Shown: piece after piece, positions 50,772-59,920 of the stretch | Position numbering within the stretch: the stretch's first letter is position 1 | Layout: each line of letters starts with the position of its first letter | Source of the DNA: Paenibacillus montanisoli | Lineage (GTDB): Bacteria; Bacillota; Bacilli; Paenibacillales; Paenibacillaceae | Length of the DNA stretch: 64,000 nucleotides | Assembly (NCBI RefSeq): GCF_003268025.1 | Contig: NZ_QLUW01000002.1 | Location: forward strand, 558,001 to 622,000 | Direction of reading: 5' to 3' | The notes under the pieces: model-generated | Database searches by the model: none | What the model saw: the letters and a program-made list of their open reading frames with translations, nothing else | Told to the model about the DNA's origin: nothing | Translations under genes and position numbers: made by a program

Positions 50772-50867
50772 CCAAATCCCCCTCCCATAAATTACATTCG
50801 ACTTTATATACATAATAGTATATAAAGTTCGGAATAGGCAATAGCTAAAAGTTCGACCCCAATAAAA

Positions 50868-50890
50868 AACCACCCTTACTCAGGGCGGTT
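50868..50890 (-). terminator. Rho-independent terminator
   Basis: Minus strand ACCGCCC/GGGTGGT with a TTTTTTATT tail, directly downstream of the 50908 gene. Confidence 0.87.
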
Positions 50891-50907
50891 GCTTCAATCT
50901 GCTTTAT

Positions 50908-51750
50908 TTAATGTTCCGCTCTGAATCGATCCAGCTTGCGATCGCTCGCAGCAACCAGCCATAGCACGGCAATGCAGCAAGGCGCATAGATGAGCCAATA
51001 TTGCCATAACGGTATCATGATCTTTAATATCCCTAGCCTCATCAGAACGACATGCGTCAAAAATATGACGAGCAGTGAACCCGCTTTGCCCCAAGGCTGA
51101 CGCGTCACCGTTACGCCTACGGTAAGCGCGATCGCTTTGAAGAAAGCATCTATAGCGGAAAAAAAGATATCGTCATGGTAAGGATCTTCAAAATACCCGA
51201 TATGGAAGATGCGAACGCCGGTTAAGGCTAGCGCATAGACGAGCGTTCCCAGGACGCTCCACGCAAACATCAGAAGCGTAATGATTTCGATCGCCCGATA
51301 GCGTCCGGACAGCCAGATCGGCCATTGTCGAGAGAACCGGAAGAAAACAAGCAGCAATAGGATCGTATACGCTGTTTTCCACCAATAATGCTCGTAAACC
51401 CCCAGTTGTAGAAACGACCATTCTATTCCGCCAAAAGCAAGCGCCAGACAGACGATCCACCGCCAGTTCAATCGGTAGACGGCGATGTAAGCGGCAGCGA
51501 CCGGCACTGCGAGCAAATTGGAACAGACAGCTCCCAACGCGTTGTCGTAATAAGAGATGCCGACAAGGTGAGGTGAATACCGGTAACAATCGTGCAAAAT
51601 GAAAATAAAAAATTCAAACACATAGATCATGCCCGAGAAGGAAAGCAGCAGGATCAACGGCCATGCCGCGCGTTTATGGATCAATAAGATCAACAAGGCA
51701 ATCGCACAAAGCGCGACAAGGATGAGATAAGGAATGGAGTTCGGCGACAC
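50908..51750 (-). CDS. Polytopic membrane protein, about 280 aa
   Basis: GTG 51750 with GGAAAGGG 9 bases upstream is preferred to the ATG at 51795, which has no ribosome binding site. Seven or eight hydrophobic segments: IPYLILVALCAIALLILLIH, WPLILLLSFSGMIYVFEFFIF, ALGAVCSNLLAVPVAAAYI, IVCLALAFGGIEW and more. Charged and aromatic residues (EHYWWKTAY, EDPYHDD) lie in the loops. No family named. Its terminator separates it from the downstream hypothetical gene. Confidence 0.7.
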   Translation of the reverse strand: MSPNSIPYLILVALCAIALLILLIHKRAAWPLILLLSFSGMIYVFEFFIFILHDCYRYSPHLVGISYYDNALGAVCSNLLAVPVAAAYIAVYRLNWRWIVCLALAFGGIEWSFLQLGVYEHYWWKTAYTILLLLVFFRFSRQWPIWLSGRYRAIEIITLLMFAWSVLGTLVYALALTGVRIFHIGYFEDPYHDDIFFSAIDAFFKAIALTVGVTVTRQPWGKAGSLLVIFLTHVVLMRLGILKIMIPLWQYWLIYAPCCIAVLWLVAASDRKLDRFRAEH

Positions 51751-51841
51751 AGGATAGGACCCTTTCCGAATGGAGATAAATTCTATTTTCGCCATTCGAG
51801 AATGGAAACAGACTCATGGCAGAAATATTAAAACGAGAGCT

Positions 51842-53278
51842 CTATGCCCTCGTTTCATGTCGTCCTGAATTCCCCGGCCTTCCGGCGGCGCCAGGCAGCG
51901 TGACAGTAAAGGCCGTTCCGGCGCCGAGCTCGCTGCTTGCCGCTATCGTGCCGCCGTGCAGCTCAACGATGCGCTTCGCGATGGACAGGCCGAGACCGCT
52001 GCCGCCAGCCATGCGGTTGCGGGCCTTATCTGCTTTGAAGAACCGTTCGAAAATATGCGGCAGATCCGCTTCCGAAATGCCCGCGCCCGTATCGGAAATC
52101 CGAACGCTTTCGCCTCCGCCCGTCCTGAATGCCGCTACATGAATCGTGCCGCCATCCGGCGTGAACTTGATGCTGTTTGACAGCAAGTTCATCCACACTT
52201 GGGACAACAGCTCTTCGTCTCCGTTCGTTGACAGCTCTTCCTCGAGATTAACGTCCATCTGCAGCCGCTTCTCCGTCCACTGCGGCTCGCAGGCCAGTAT
52301 CGTGGCACGCAGCTGCTGATCGAGGCGGAAGGTCTTCACTCGCAGCGGCTGCTTCTCCGATTCCAGGGTTGTCAGCTTCAGTAAATTATCGCTCAGTCTC
52401 GACAGCCGAACGCTCTCGGTTTCGATGATACCGGCATAGTGCCGGCGGTTCTCTTCCTCTAAGCCGTCCTGCTGGAGCACGCGCGCAAATCCGCGAATGG
52501 AAGTAAGCGGCGACTGTATCTCGTGCGACACATTCGAGATGAACGCTTGCCGCATTTGCTCCATTTGACTTAACTCAGCCGCCATATCATTGAGGCTGAC
52601 GGCAAGCTTCTCGAAATCGCCGTGCATCCGCTGCGGCTTCTCGATGCTGACGGAGAAATCGCCCTTCGACATCCGGCGGATGGCCGAAATGTAAAGATTG
52701 ATCCCTTCCCGCTGCTTCCATGGCCGGCCAATGACAAACAATACGGCAAACAACAGCAGGAAACCGAGAAATACCGTAAAAAGCTGCTGCCCGAAGCCCC
52801 GATACAAGCTCGGCACTTCACGCTCCGTGAACAAGGCATACCTCACGCCGCCGATATCGACGGGAATGCCGGCCAGAGCTTCCCCTTTCGCAAAAAAATG
52901 CGGACGATAGACGTCTTCGACCGTCCTGCCGCCAAGGACATCGTCGGTCTGCTTCTTCGTCACCGTCGTCCCGGTTAACTGCGCCCAATCCCCGATCCGC
53001 CGCTCAAGCCCATTCGAATCGACAACAAGGAAGCGATAGCCTTGATCGCGGGCAAGCGGCTGCAGCGCATCCGTCCACGACTCCGCTTGCTTCCGGTCCG
53101 ACAGCGTTCCCGCAATCAAATCCGCATCATGAATCAGCGCGGATGTAGCCGCGGAATGGCCCCGTCGCTCTTTCGTATAGGACACGATCGTAAACGCAAC
53201 CGTATAGCACGTATAAATCGCAGCATTCATGAGCAGGATGCCCGCAAGTCCGAGCAGCGCCCGTTTCCATTTCGCCAT
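51842..53278 (-). CDS. Sensor histidine kinase
   Basis: ATG 53278 has GGAGG 10 bases upstream and is preferred to the TTG at 53287; 478 aa. Two membrane segments (residues ~10-36 and ~165-185) bracket an extracellular domain of about 125 residues; a HAMP linker follows (ISAIRRMSKGDFSVSI), then the HisKA box FISNVSHEIQSPLTSIRGF, the N box LLSNSIKFTPDGGTIHV, and G1/G2 DTGAGIS and GGSGLGLSIAKRIV. Forms the downstream half of a two-component pair, five bases after the response regulator. Signal not deducible; the extracellular domain has no recognised sensor family. Confidence 0.92.
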   Translation of the reverse strand: MAKWKRALLGLAGILLMNAAIYTCYTVAFTIVSYTKERRGHSAATSALIHDADLIAGTLSDRKQAESWTDALQPLARDQGYRFLVVDSNGLERRIGDWAQLTGTTVTKKQTDDVLGGRTVEDVYRPHFFAKGEALAGIPVDIGGVRYALFTEREVPSLYRGFGQQLFTVFLGFLLLFAVLFVIGRPWKQREGINLYISAIRRMSKGDFSVSIEKPQRMHGDFEKLAVSLNDMAAELSQMEQMRQAFISNVSHEIQSPLTSIRGFARVLQQDGLEEENRRHYAGIIETESVRLSRLSDNLLKLTTLESEKQPLRVKTFRLDQQLRATILACEPQWTEKRLQMDVNLEEELSTNGDEELLSQVWMNLLSNSIKFTPDGGTIHVAAFRTGGGESVRISDTGAGISEADLPHIFERFFKADKARNRMAGGSGLGLSIAKRIVELHGGTIAASSELGAGTAFTVTLPGAAGRPGNSGRHETRA

Positions 53279-53283
53279 GCCGT

Positions 53284-53952
53284 TCAAACCTCCAGCCGAT
53301 AGCCGAGGCCGCGGATCGTTTGAATGCGGAACCGGCTCAGCTCTTCGGGAAACTTCTCCCGCAGCCGCTTAATATGAACATCGACAGTTCGCTCATCGCC
53401 CTCGTAATCGTAGCCCCAAAGCTGCTCGATCAGCTGCTCCCGCGAGAAGGTTTTGCCCGGATAACTGGCTAGCTTGAACAGCAGCTCGAATTCCTTCAGC
53501 GGCAGCGTCATCGCCTCGTCGCCCATCGTCACGGCGAAGGTAGACCGGTTCAACGTGACCCCGCCGGCCGTCACCGTCTTGGAGGTCGCGATTTTGTAAC
53601 GCTTCAGCAGCGCCTTCACCCGTGCAACAAGCTCGAGCGGCTCGAACGGCTTGACGAGGTAATCGTCTGCGCCAAGCTCGAAGCCTTTCAGCTTCTGGCT
53701 CGTCTCGCCTTTGGCAGTCAGCATGAGCACAGGCAGCTCCGCCGACTCGCGAAGCTCCCTGCACAGCTCCCATCCGTCCATATTCGGCATCATTACATCG
53801 ATAATGGCAAGCTGTACCTGCGTGTTCTCCAGCATGGCGAGCGCCTCCCGCCCGTCGGCGGCTTCCGCGATTTCGAAGCCCTCCCTGGCTAGAAGCAGCG
53901 AAACAAGCTCGCGAATATAGGGATCGTCATCCACGATCAGCAGTTTGGTCAT
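53284..53952 (-). CDS. OmpR-family response regulator
   Basis: ATG at 53952 (GGAG 9 bases upstream) is chosen; the frame opens at 54024. 222 aa. Receiver with acidic VDDD, phospho-acceptor D52 (AIIDVMMPNMDGWE), LTAKGE Thr and KPFEP Lys. The winged-helix output domain has LPLKEFELLFKLASYPGKTFSREQ and RTVDVHIKRLREKF...IQTIRGLGYRLEV. It overlaps nothing now but is 5 bases upstream of the kinase, so the pair is one operon. Cognate regulon unknown. Confidence 0.93.
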   Translation of the reverse strand: MTKLLIVDDDPYIRELVSLLLAREGFEIAEAADGREALAMLENTQVQLAIIDVMMPNMDGWELCRELRESAELPVLMLTAKGETSQKLKGFELGADDYLVKPFEPLELVARVKALLKRYKIATSKTVTAGGVTLNRSTFAVTMGDEAMTLPLKEFELLFKLASYPGKTFSREQLIEQLWGYDYEGDERTVDVHIKRLREKFPEELSRFRIQTIRGLGYRLEV

Positions 53953-54110
53953 GGGGATCATCTCCGGTCGTAAAGGAATAGTCGTGCAGCATGAAACCAC
54001 TATAAGGCCGAACTGTGAACGCAATATGAACGGCGATTCGAGTCCGCCTCTCTGCCATCATTTTCCTCTATTGTACCGATGAGCGAATTCGACTTGCAAC
54101 TAAAATGAAA

Positions 54111-54141
54111 ACGAGAGCCATACGATTTTGTATGCTCTCGT
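54111..54141 (-). terminator. Terminator at the end of the mannan operon
   Basis: ACGAGAGCCATAC region pairs with GTATGCTCTCGT around GATTTT; a T-rich tract follows on the minus strand. Confidence 0.85.
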
Positions 54142-54168
54142 TTCACTTCTATTATCTGTCTGTCGTCG

Positions 54169-55164
54169 TCAAGCTTCGATCAGGCCCTGTCTCGCGGACT
54201 TCGCATACCATTCCTTCAATACCCGTTCCGCCTTCTTGCCGTAAATATCGAATCCGGCATTCGCCTGCGCCTCTTGCTCATCGTAGAGCTTCACGCTCCA
54301 ATCCCACCAGAAGAAGCCGGCAAACCAGGGCTCATCCCAGAACACTTTCAAGACCGAGCCGTAGAAGTTCGCCTGCTCGTCTTCGCTGACCGGCAGTTCG
54401 GTATGCGTGAAATCCCATGGCATCGTTGCGCAGCCAAGCGCGCTTCGGCAGCCGATCTCCATGAAGATCACCGGCTTGCCGAACTTGGCATGCAGCGCAG
54501 CCATTTTCTCGCGTACGGGCAGCCAGTTGGCAATCATATCTTCCTCGCTGGCTCCGGGCTCCTTCCCTACCGGATAATAGGCGCTCGTTCCGATCAGATC
54601 CACATGGTCGAACCACTTGATCCGTTCTTCCGAGCCATGGTTGGCGTTATAGACGATCGGACCGTCGTAAATGCCGCGGATCCGTTCGATCAATCGCACC
54701 CAATGCTCATGCTTGGCTTCCGTCTTGACCATTTCGCAGCCGATACAGAACATCTCGCAGCCCAGCTCTTGGGCCAGCTCGGCGTAATGGCTCAAGAAGT
54801 TGCCGTACGAGCTGAACCACTCGTCCCAGTAAGGCTCCGCTCCCGATTCCTCCGGGAACCCGATATGCGCCCGCCAAATGCCGTCCTTGGAGTTGACTAC
54901 AGGCTTCAAGCATACTTTCAAGCCCAATGCCTTGGCCTCTTTGACGGCATGCTCAATATCCCGGTCGGTCATCGTTCGACCGTAATCGAAGGGGATTTCC
55001 GTCGAGTACACGTTATTTTGCATCGTATAAAAGGATAATGCGATCCATTCGCTGCCGGTGGCGCTTAGCTTACGGAGAGAATCCATAGCGTAGGGCTGCC
55101 GATATGAGCCTCGTGAACTGTTCCATCCATACGTCATCCCTTTAATGAATAAATCGGTAGTCAA
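54169..55164 (-). CDS. GH113 endo-beta-1,4-mannanase
   Basis: TTG at 55164 follows AAAGGAG with suitable spacing; the longer frame would overlap the preceding gene. 331 aa without signal peptide, so it should act inside the cell. KGMTYGWNSSRGSYRQPYAMDSL is the GH113 start, the acid/base is in MFCIGCEMVKTEA and the nucleophile in VIFMEIGCRSALG, with WFAGFFWWDWSVK near the end. Such enzymes cleave mannan or manno-oligosaccharides. Together with GH26 it gives two structurally unrelated mannan-cleaving activities. Last gene of the operon, followed by a terminator. Confidence 0.85.
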   Translation of the reverse strand: MTTDLFIKGMTYGWNSSRGSYRQPYAMDSLRKLSATGSEWIALSFYTMQNNVYSTEIPFDYGRTMTDRDIEHAVKEAKALGLKVCLKPVVNSKDGIWRAHIGFPEESGAEPYWDEWFSSYGNFLSHYAELAQELGCEMFCIGCEMVKTEAKHEHWVRLIERIRGIYDGPIVYNANHGSEERIKWFDHVDLIGTSAYYPVGKEPGASEEDMIANWLPVREKMAALHAKFGKPVIFMEIGCRSALGCATMPWDFTHTELPVSEDEQANFYGSVLKVFWDEPWFAGFFWWDWSVKLYDEQEAQANAGFDIYGKKAERVLKEWYAKSARQGLIEA

Positions 55165-55186
55165 CGCGTCCCTCTCCTTTACGTTG

Positions 55187-56200
55187 TTATGATCGCTCTG
55201 GCAATGGATAGCTTCGCAGGTCGGGAAGCTCATCGCGCGTCACCGTGAACGGATGGCTGTAAAATGTCCGAAGCATCTCCCACTCCGTATACTGCTCGGT
55301 GGACACGAACCCGCCATACCATGTACAGTTCCAAGCCCATAGCGCCCCATCCGCAAGCATGCTGTCCGGATCGGGAAGCGGTCCGTTCTCGGACAGCGCG
55401 ATGATTTTGATTGCCGAAGTATACTCGAGTGCCTGACAGAATCGCGGCAGATTCGAACTATAAGTGCGCTCCGGCGCGTAAATATCCTCGCCGATGATAT
55501 CGACGTATTCGTCGCCGGGATACCAGTCTTTATGCTGGCCGTTCCAAACCCAAATCAGATTATGCAGTCCATGCAAGCCGGTCATGCGCTCGTACATCAG
55601 CTTCCACAGCTGGATGCAAGGCTGAGCCCCTTTCGCGCCCCACCAGAACCAGCCGCCGGACGCTTCATGCAGCGGTCTCCACAGCACGGGAACGCCGGCA
55701 TCCCTGAGCTTGGCCAGCAGGCCGGAAATGACGTCGATATCGCGAAGAAGGAGCTTATACGCTTCGGAATCGGGATCCGCCATCGCAGCGGCCAAATCGA
55801 ACGTTGTCGCGGACGTATAGAAACCGCGGTGCCAGCCGTTATCGGGCGGTTGATCGACTAAATCCTTCGGCGCGTTCCAATGCCAGCAGAAGGTAACGAT
55901 GCCGCCTTCTTCCCACCATTTCAGCGCCAGCTCCGTATCCGTCCCGACCGCCCCCCGTTCCGTGCGCGAGGGCGAGTCGTTCATGAAATCAAATCCGCCG
56001 ATAGCCGGATATTTACCCGTTTCTTGATAGATGAAGTCTACCTCGGGCGTCGAAATGACGCCGATTTGCTGCCCGGTCAGCATTTTGCTGCCGTATGCAT
56101 CGCACAAGAACGCCATCAGCCGTTTGGCGCTATCGTCGGCATTCGGATTGATCAATTTCGGTTCCACTTGAAAACGATGCTTCCAAGCTATCGCTGACAT
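55187..56200 (-). CDS. GH26 glycoside hydrolase (beta-mannanase type)
   Basis: ATG 56200 with GGGAGG upstream; 337 aa, no signal peptide. The acid/base glutamate is in WRPLHEASGGWFWWG and the nucleophile in IALSENGPLPDP, the two marks of GH26; QQIGVIS, IGGFDFMND and TFCWHWNAP belong to the usual substrate-binding loops. GH26 hydrolyses beta-1,4-mannan (some members lichenan or xylan). Cytoplasmic location suggests action on imported oligosaccharides. Confidence 0.9.
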   Translation of the reverse strand: MSAIAWKHRFQVEPKLINPNADDSAKRLMAFLCDAYGSKMLTGQQIGVISTPEVDFIYQETGKYPAIGGFDFMNDSPSRTERGAVGTDTELALKWWEEGGIVTFCWHWNAPKDLVDQPPDNGWHRGFYTSATTFDLAAAMADPDSEAYKLLLRDIDVISGLLAKLRDAGVPVLWRPLHEASGGWFWWGAKGAQPCIQLWKLMYERMTGLHGLHNLIWVWNGQHKDWYPGDEYVDIIGEDIYAPERTYSSNLPRFCQALEYTSAIKIIALSENGPLPDPDSMLADGALWAWNCTWYGGFVSTEQYTEWEMLRTFYSHPFTVTRDELPDLRSYPLPERS

Positions 56201-56241
56201 GTTCCGCCTCCCATTGCTTGGCATGTTGGATAATCCTGAAT

Positions 56242-57963
56242 TTAGTTCCGTTTAATCGTGAATGCCAAATCGGCTTGGGACGACGCGGGAGCAGTTAGAA
56301 CGAGCTTGCCGCCCGACGCTTCGGCAGAACTTTCGCCTAGTTGCTTGCCCGACCAAGTGTCGTACCAGGACAACGCGTAGGCGCCGTCCGGCCAATCAGG
56401 CAGCGTCACCGACTTGCCGCCGGCACCGTCTTTCTCGGCGAGCAGCCAGCCGTAAGAGTGCCGCTCCCCTTGCATCGCCCATGCTTGCGCCTCTCCGTCC
56501 TCGCTATCGCCGCCGTTCACCGGAACGCGCTTCTCGCGAAAATCAATTTGAGCGGCAAATGAAGCAAAATGCTTCATTTGCATAAACATCTCGTCGCTCA
56601 CCTGCCCGAAATCCCACCAAATTGGCGAGGACGCCAGGCCGTTTGCGAACGAAACCCAGATCGCTTGATGATACTTCAGCGTATCGGTTACATTTCCGGT
56701 TTCACCGATGATGAGCGGTTTTTCGTAGCTGTCCCATCGTTTTCGAATATCTTGGGCATAAGCCTTATAGTTGAGGTTGTAGTAATTTTCCCTGTCGGCT
56801 AGATCGAGCGTACGGTAGCCAAAATCCCAATAATCCTGCCGGCTGCCGGCCATCGAGCCCATCGTCGGATGCCCGTACGGATCGTGCTCCTTGAAATAGT
56901 CGTGCACCTTCGTCGTCCAGGCGTCGGTATCGGCCGTACTGCCGTGCACCCACCCGTCCGTACCGTTGATCTCGCAAACCAAATCCCAGATGCCGATTGC
57001 GCTGCTGTATCCCCATCGGGCAATGATGTAACGGTACAAATGTTCCTGATGCGTCCACATATCCTCGCTCGTGAAGAAATCTTTCGCTTCGCCGATCGCC
57101 GCATAGCCGCTCTTCTTCCAAGCGGCAGGCCACCCGTCCAACGTATCGGCGAGCGAATCGTGCGGCCAAATGACAAAGTTCATATGCAGCCCCCGCTGCT
57201 CGAACGATTCGATCAAATCGTCGATGCGCAGCGCTTTGAGCGGGTCGATCTTCTCGACGCCGAACGTGGCCGATTGGAGCTGATCGTCGCCGCCGCCGTT
57301 TCCGGAGCTGTCATAGTTGCCGTTCCAATAGGTGATCAGGTTGCCGCCGTGCTCCGCGATTTTATCGAGGTTCACGTCGGTGATGCCCCACGGGTAGGCT
57401 ACGCCTATGCCGTAGAAAGTAGAGCCGTCCCGATACTCGAGAAACCGTTTATTGGCTTGAGAGAGCTGAATCCAGCCGCGATTGCTCGAAGGGATCGCCT
57501 CGAACGAGCCCTCGGGTCCGCTGCTCTCCGTACCTGAGCTTGCAGCATGCAGCCGGTAGCTCCATTTGCCCGTTTCATCCGGAGAGAACCGGATTTTCCA
57601 AGCAAAGCCGGTTCCATCGTAGAACCCGTTCACCTTCCACTTCTTCCCGCTAGGAGACGTCAGCTCCATAGAGAGGTCAATCTGATTCGGATCGTAGGGA
57701 TTTGTATAGTCGGCTTCCAGCTCAAGCTTAAGCTCGAATTTCGCATACAGGTCGACTGCGGTCGTATTGGCCTGAACATTGAGAATGACCGGCGCTTTGG
57801 CCGACTGTGCCGGAGAAGCCGGATCAGCCTGAGCAGAAGAGGGCGCAGGCTGATCCTTCGGAGGCTTGCCGGACGTCCGGCCCCCGTCCTCCATCAGGTA
57901 AACCGCCGCTGCGACAGCGAATACGCCGATGGCAGCGGCCAAGCTTAGGTTTCGTTTGTTCAT
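56242..57963 (-). CDS. DUF5060/TIM-barrel glycosidase, membrane-anchored
   Basis: 573 aa. An N-terminal hydrophobic segment (SLAAAIGVFAVAAAVYLM) followed by a Pro/Ala/Ser linker points to export with a membrane anchor. A DUF5060 domain (AVDLYAKFELKLELEADYTNPYDP, SPSGKKWKVNGFYDGTG) precedes a TIM-barrel with ITYWNGNYDSSGN, IWDLVCEINGTDGW (putative acid/base) and EKPLIIGETGN (putative nucleophile), and a C-terminal beta domain. Such proteins act on mannan, glucan or galactan. It would be the extracellular partner of the intracellular GH26 and GH113 enzymes. Confidence 0.8.
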   Translation of the reverse strand: MNKRNLSLAAAIGVFAVAAAVYLMEDGGRTSGKPPKDQPAPSSAQADPASPAQSAKAPVILNVQANTTAVDLYAKFELKLELEADYTNPYDPNQIDLSMELTSPSGKKWKVNGFYDGTGFAWKIRFSPDETGKWSYRLHAASSGTESSGPEGSFEAIPSSNRGWIQLSQANKRFLEYRDGSTFYGIGVAYPWGITDVNLDKIAEHGGNLITYWNGNYDSSGNGGGDDQLQSATFGVEKIDPLKALRIDDLIESFEQRGLHMNFVIWPHDSLADTLDGWPAAWKKSGYAAIGEAKDFFTSEDMWTHQEHLYRYIIARWGYSSAIGIWDLVCEINGTDGWVHGSTADTDAWTTKVHDYFKEHDPYGHPTMGSMAGSRQDYWDFGYRTLDLADRENYYNLNYKAYAQDIRKRWDSYEKPLIIGETGNVTDTLKYHQAIWVSFANGLASSPIWWDFGQVSDEMFMQMKHFASFAAQIDFREKRVPVNGGDSEDGEAQAWAMQGERHSYGWLLAEKDGAGGKSVTLPDWPDGAYALSWYDTWSGKQLGESSAEASGGKLVLTAPASSQADLAFTIKRN

Positions 57964-57996
57964 GCCACGCTTCTCCTCTTGTGCGGCTGCGGCCGT

Positions 57997-58995
57997 TTAA
58001 CCGACGACACCCGTACGTTCTACGCTCTCAACGAAGAACCGCTGAACGAAGAGATACATGACCACGAGCGGTGCGATCGCGAGCAGAATGCCGGTGTCCA
58101 CGATCATCGACACGAGGTTCGGATCCACCTTCACGTTCGAGCCGGCGCCGACGCCGAGAATGCCCGGCAAGTACTGGTTGGCATCCGCCGGCAAGGAGGC
58201 GATCTTGATCGCCATCAGATTGCTTTGGCTCATGAACAGCGAGCTGTAGAACGTATCGTTGTACTGCCAAACAAATGCGAACAGCGTCACCGTAATGAGC
58301 GGCGGAATGGCGTTCGGCATCATGATGGTAAAGAACGTCCGGAAGCCTCCCGCTCCGTCGATGAGCGCCGCTTCCTCGATCTCCGCCGGCATTCCGCGGA
58401 AGAATTGACGGAAAATATAAATGTACAAGCCCGATTTCAAGCCGTTTGCCAGCGCAGCCGTAATGAGAGAGGGCCAGTACGTATTCAGCATGTTGATGCC
58501 TTCCTTGCCCGTGAACAGATTCACCATGCCCAAGACGTCAAAATTACGGAAATGCAGGTACATTGGCACCATCAGCGTGCTGGACGGAATGAGGATCGTA
58601 AGAATGACCAGCGTAAACAGAATGTTTCTTCCCGGAAACGTGAATCTGGCGAAGCCGTAGCCCGCAAGCGCGCACGATACCGCCTGCAGCACCGTCGTCG
58701 AACAGACGAATAACAGCGTATTTTTGAGCAGCGGCCAATAATTCAGTACGCTCATCGCAAGCCGGATATTTTCGGTCGTGAAATGAACGGGGATCATGTA
58801 GATCGTCGGATTGTAAATGTCTGCCTTGTCTTTGATGGCGACGGAAATCTGCTGCAGGAGCGGGTAGATGATCACGAACGAGATCCCGATGATCAGGATG
58901 TAGCGGAAAATCGACCAAAGCAGCTCAATCGATTTGTTCTTCGCTTTCATCATCCGTAAGACCACGATCTCGTTTTCCATAAGCGAACCTTTCAA
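57997..58995 (-). CDS. Carbohydrate ABC transporter permease (second permease)
   Basis: A TTG at 58995, 8 bases after GGGAGG, is the likely start (ATG at 58980 also possible). 332 aa with six membrane segments. The EAA loop EIEEAALIDGAGGFRTFFTIMMP, needed for coupling to the ATPase, is intact. Belongs to the MalG/LacG-type permeases for oligosaccharides. Its partner at 59018 is the first permease. No ATPase gene is here; Bacillota commonly use a shared MsmX-type ATPase. Confidence 0.9.
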   Translation of the reverse strand: MKGSLMENEIVVLRMMKAKNKSIELLWSIFRYILIIGISFVIIYPLLQQISVAIKDKADIYNPTIYMIPVHFTTENIRLAMSVLNYWPLLKNTLLFVCSTTVLQAVSCALAGYGFARFTFPGRNILFTLVILTILIPSSTLMVPMYLHFRNFDVLGMVNLFTGKEGINMLNTYWPSLITAALANGLKSGLYIYIFRQFFRGMPAEIEEAALIDGAGGFRTFFTIMMPNAIPPLITVTLFAFVWQYNDTFYSSLFMSQSNLMAIKIASLPADANQYLPGILGVGAGSNVKVDPNLVSMIVDTGILLAIAPLVVMYLFVQRFFVESVERTGVVG

Positions 58996-59017
58996 ACCGT
59001 TTTCCTCCCATCTATCG

Positions 59018-59920
59018 TCAGTTATAGTAGAACACTTTCCTGGAAACCAGTATGCCGACGACAATGAGGATGACGCTGATGACAATCGTATAGATCCAGG
59101 ACATTGCGGCGCTCAGGCCGAAATTTTGCGATTGGAAAGCCGTGGTGTAGATCGTTCTCGTGAGCTGGCTTTCCGTAAAAGAATCAATGATCGTATAGAT
59201 GATGTTCGTCAGAATGAGCGGGCTCACCATCGGGAACGTAATCTTCCAGAACGTCTCGTACGGCGTTGCCCCTTCCATCTTCGCCACCTCGTACATCGTA
59301 ACCGGGACGGACTGGAGAGCCGCTAGGAAAATCAAGATTTGGACGCCGGAGCTGCTGATGATCTCATAGATCCGGAGCACGGCATCGATGATGTAATCGA
59401 TGAACCAGACAGGCATGCCCGCATCGGAGAGCATGAATACAAGCGAAAGCGGGTCGAAGCCGTTCTGCGCAAGCCCCAATTCCTGCGCCACCTCGGAGCT
59501 GCCCGTCAATTGGATCAAACCCGAGGACTGGGCCGCGGCTACGGCCCCCGAAGCGAGAATGACCGGCAGGAAGAACACCGCTCTGGCAAGCGGCCTGCCT
59601 CTGAATTTCGAATTCAGCATTGCGGCCGTAAACAAGCTGAAGAACAGGATCATCGGCACGTTCCATGCCATTTCCGTCAACGACTCGGTCAGAATCCGGT
59701 TGTAGTTCGGATCGACCGAGAGCGCATCGGTAAAGTTCTTCAGCCCGATAAAGTCGAGCGAGTATCCGCCGGGAGCCACCTTCAGCTCGCTGAAGCTAAA
59801 GTGCAGCGATTGCACGAGCGGCGTCGCGAACAGGAACACGAAGCCAAGCAGCCAAGGCATAATAAACGCGACTCCGAGAAAAGCACGCTTTTGCGACAAG
59901 GTCAATCGTCTAAGGTTCAC
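59018..59920 (-). CDS. Carbohydrate ABC transporter permease (first permease)
   Basis: 300 aa, six membrane segments, MalF/LacF type. FIMPWLLGFVFLFATPLVQSL at the start and the EAA loop KMEGATPYETFWKITFPMVSPLI are typical. The ATG overlaps the end of the DUF5696 gene by 4 bases, so the permeases are co-translated with it. With 57997-58995 it forms an oligosaccharide channel; the substrate is inferred to be manno-oligosaccharide from the glycosidases downstream. Confidence 0.9.
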   Translation of the reverse strand: MNLRRLTLSQKRAFLGVAFIMPWLLGFVFLFATPLVQSLHFSFSELKVAPGGYSLDFIGLKNFTDALSVDPNYNRILTESLTEMAWNVPMILFFSLFTAAMLNSKFRGRPLARAVFFLPVILASGAVAAAQSSGLIQLTGSSEVAQELGLAQNGFDPLSLVFMLSDAGMPVWFIDYIIDAVLRIYEIISSSGVQILIFLAALQSVPVTMYEVAKMEGATPYETFWKITFPMVSPLILTNIIYTIIDSFTESQLTRTIYTTAFQSQNFGLSAAMSWIYTIVISVILIVVGILVSRKVFYYN

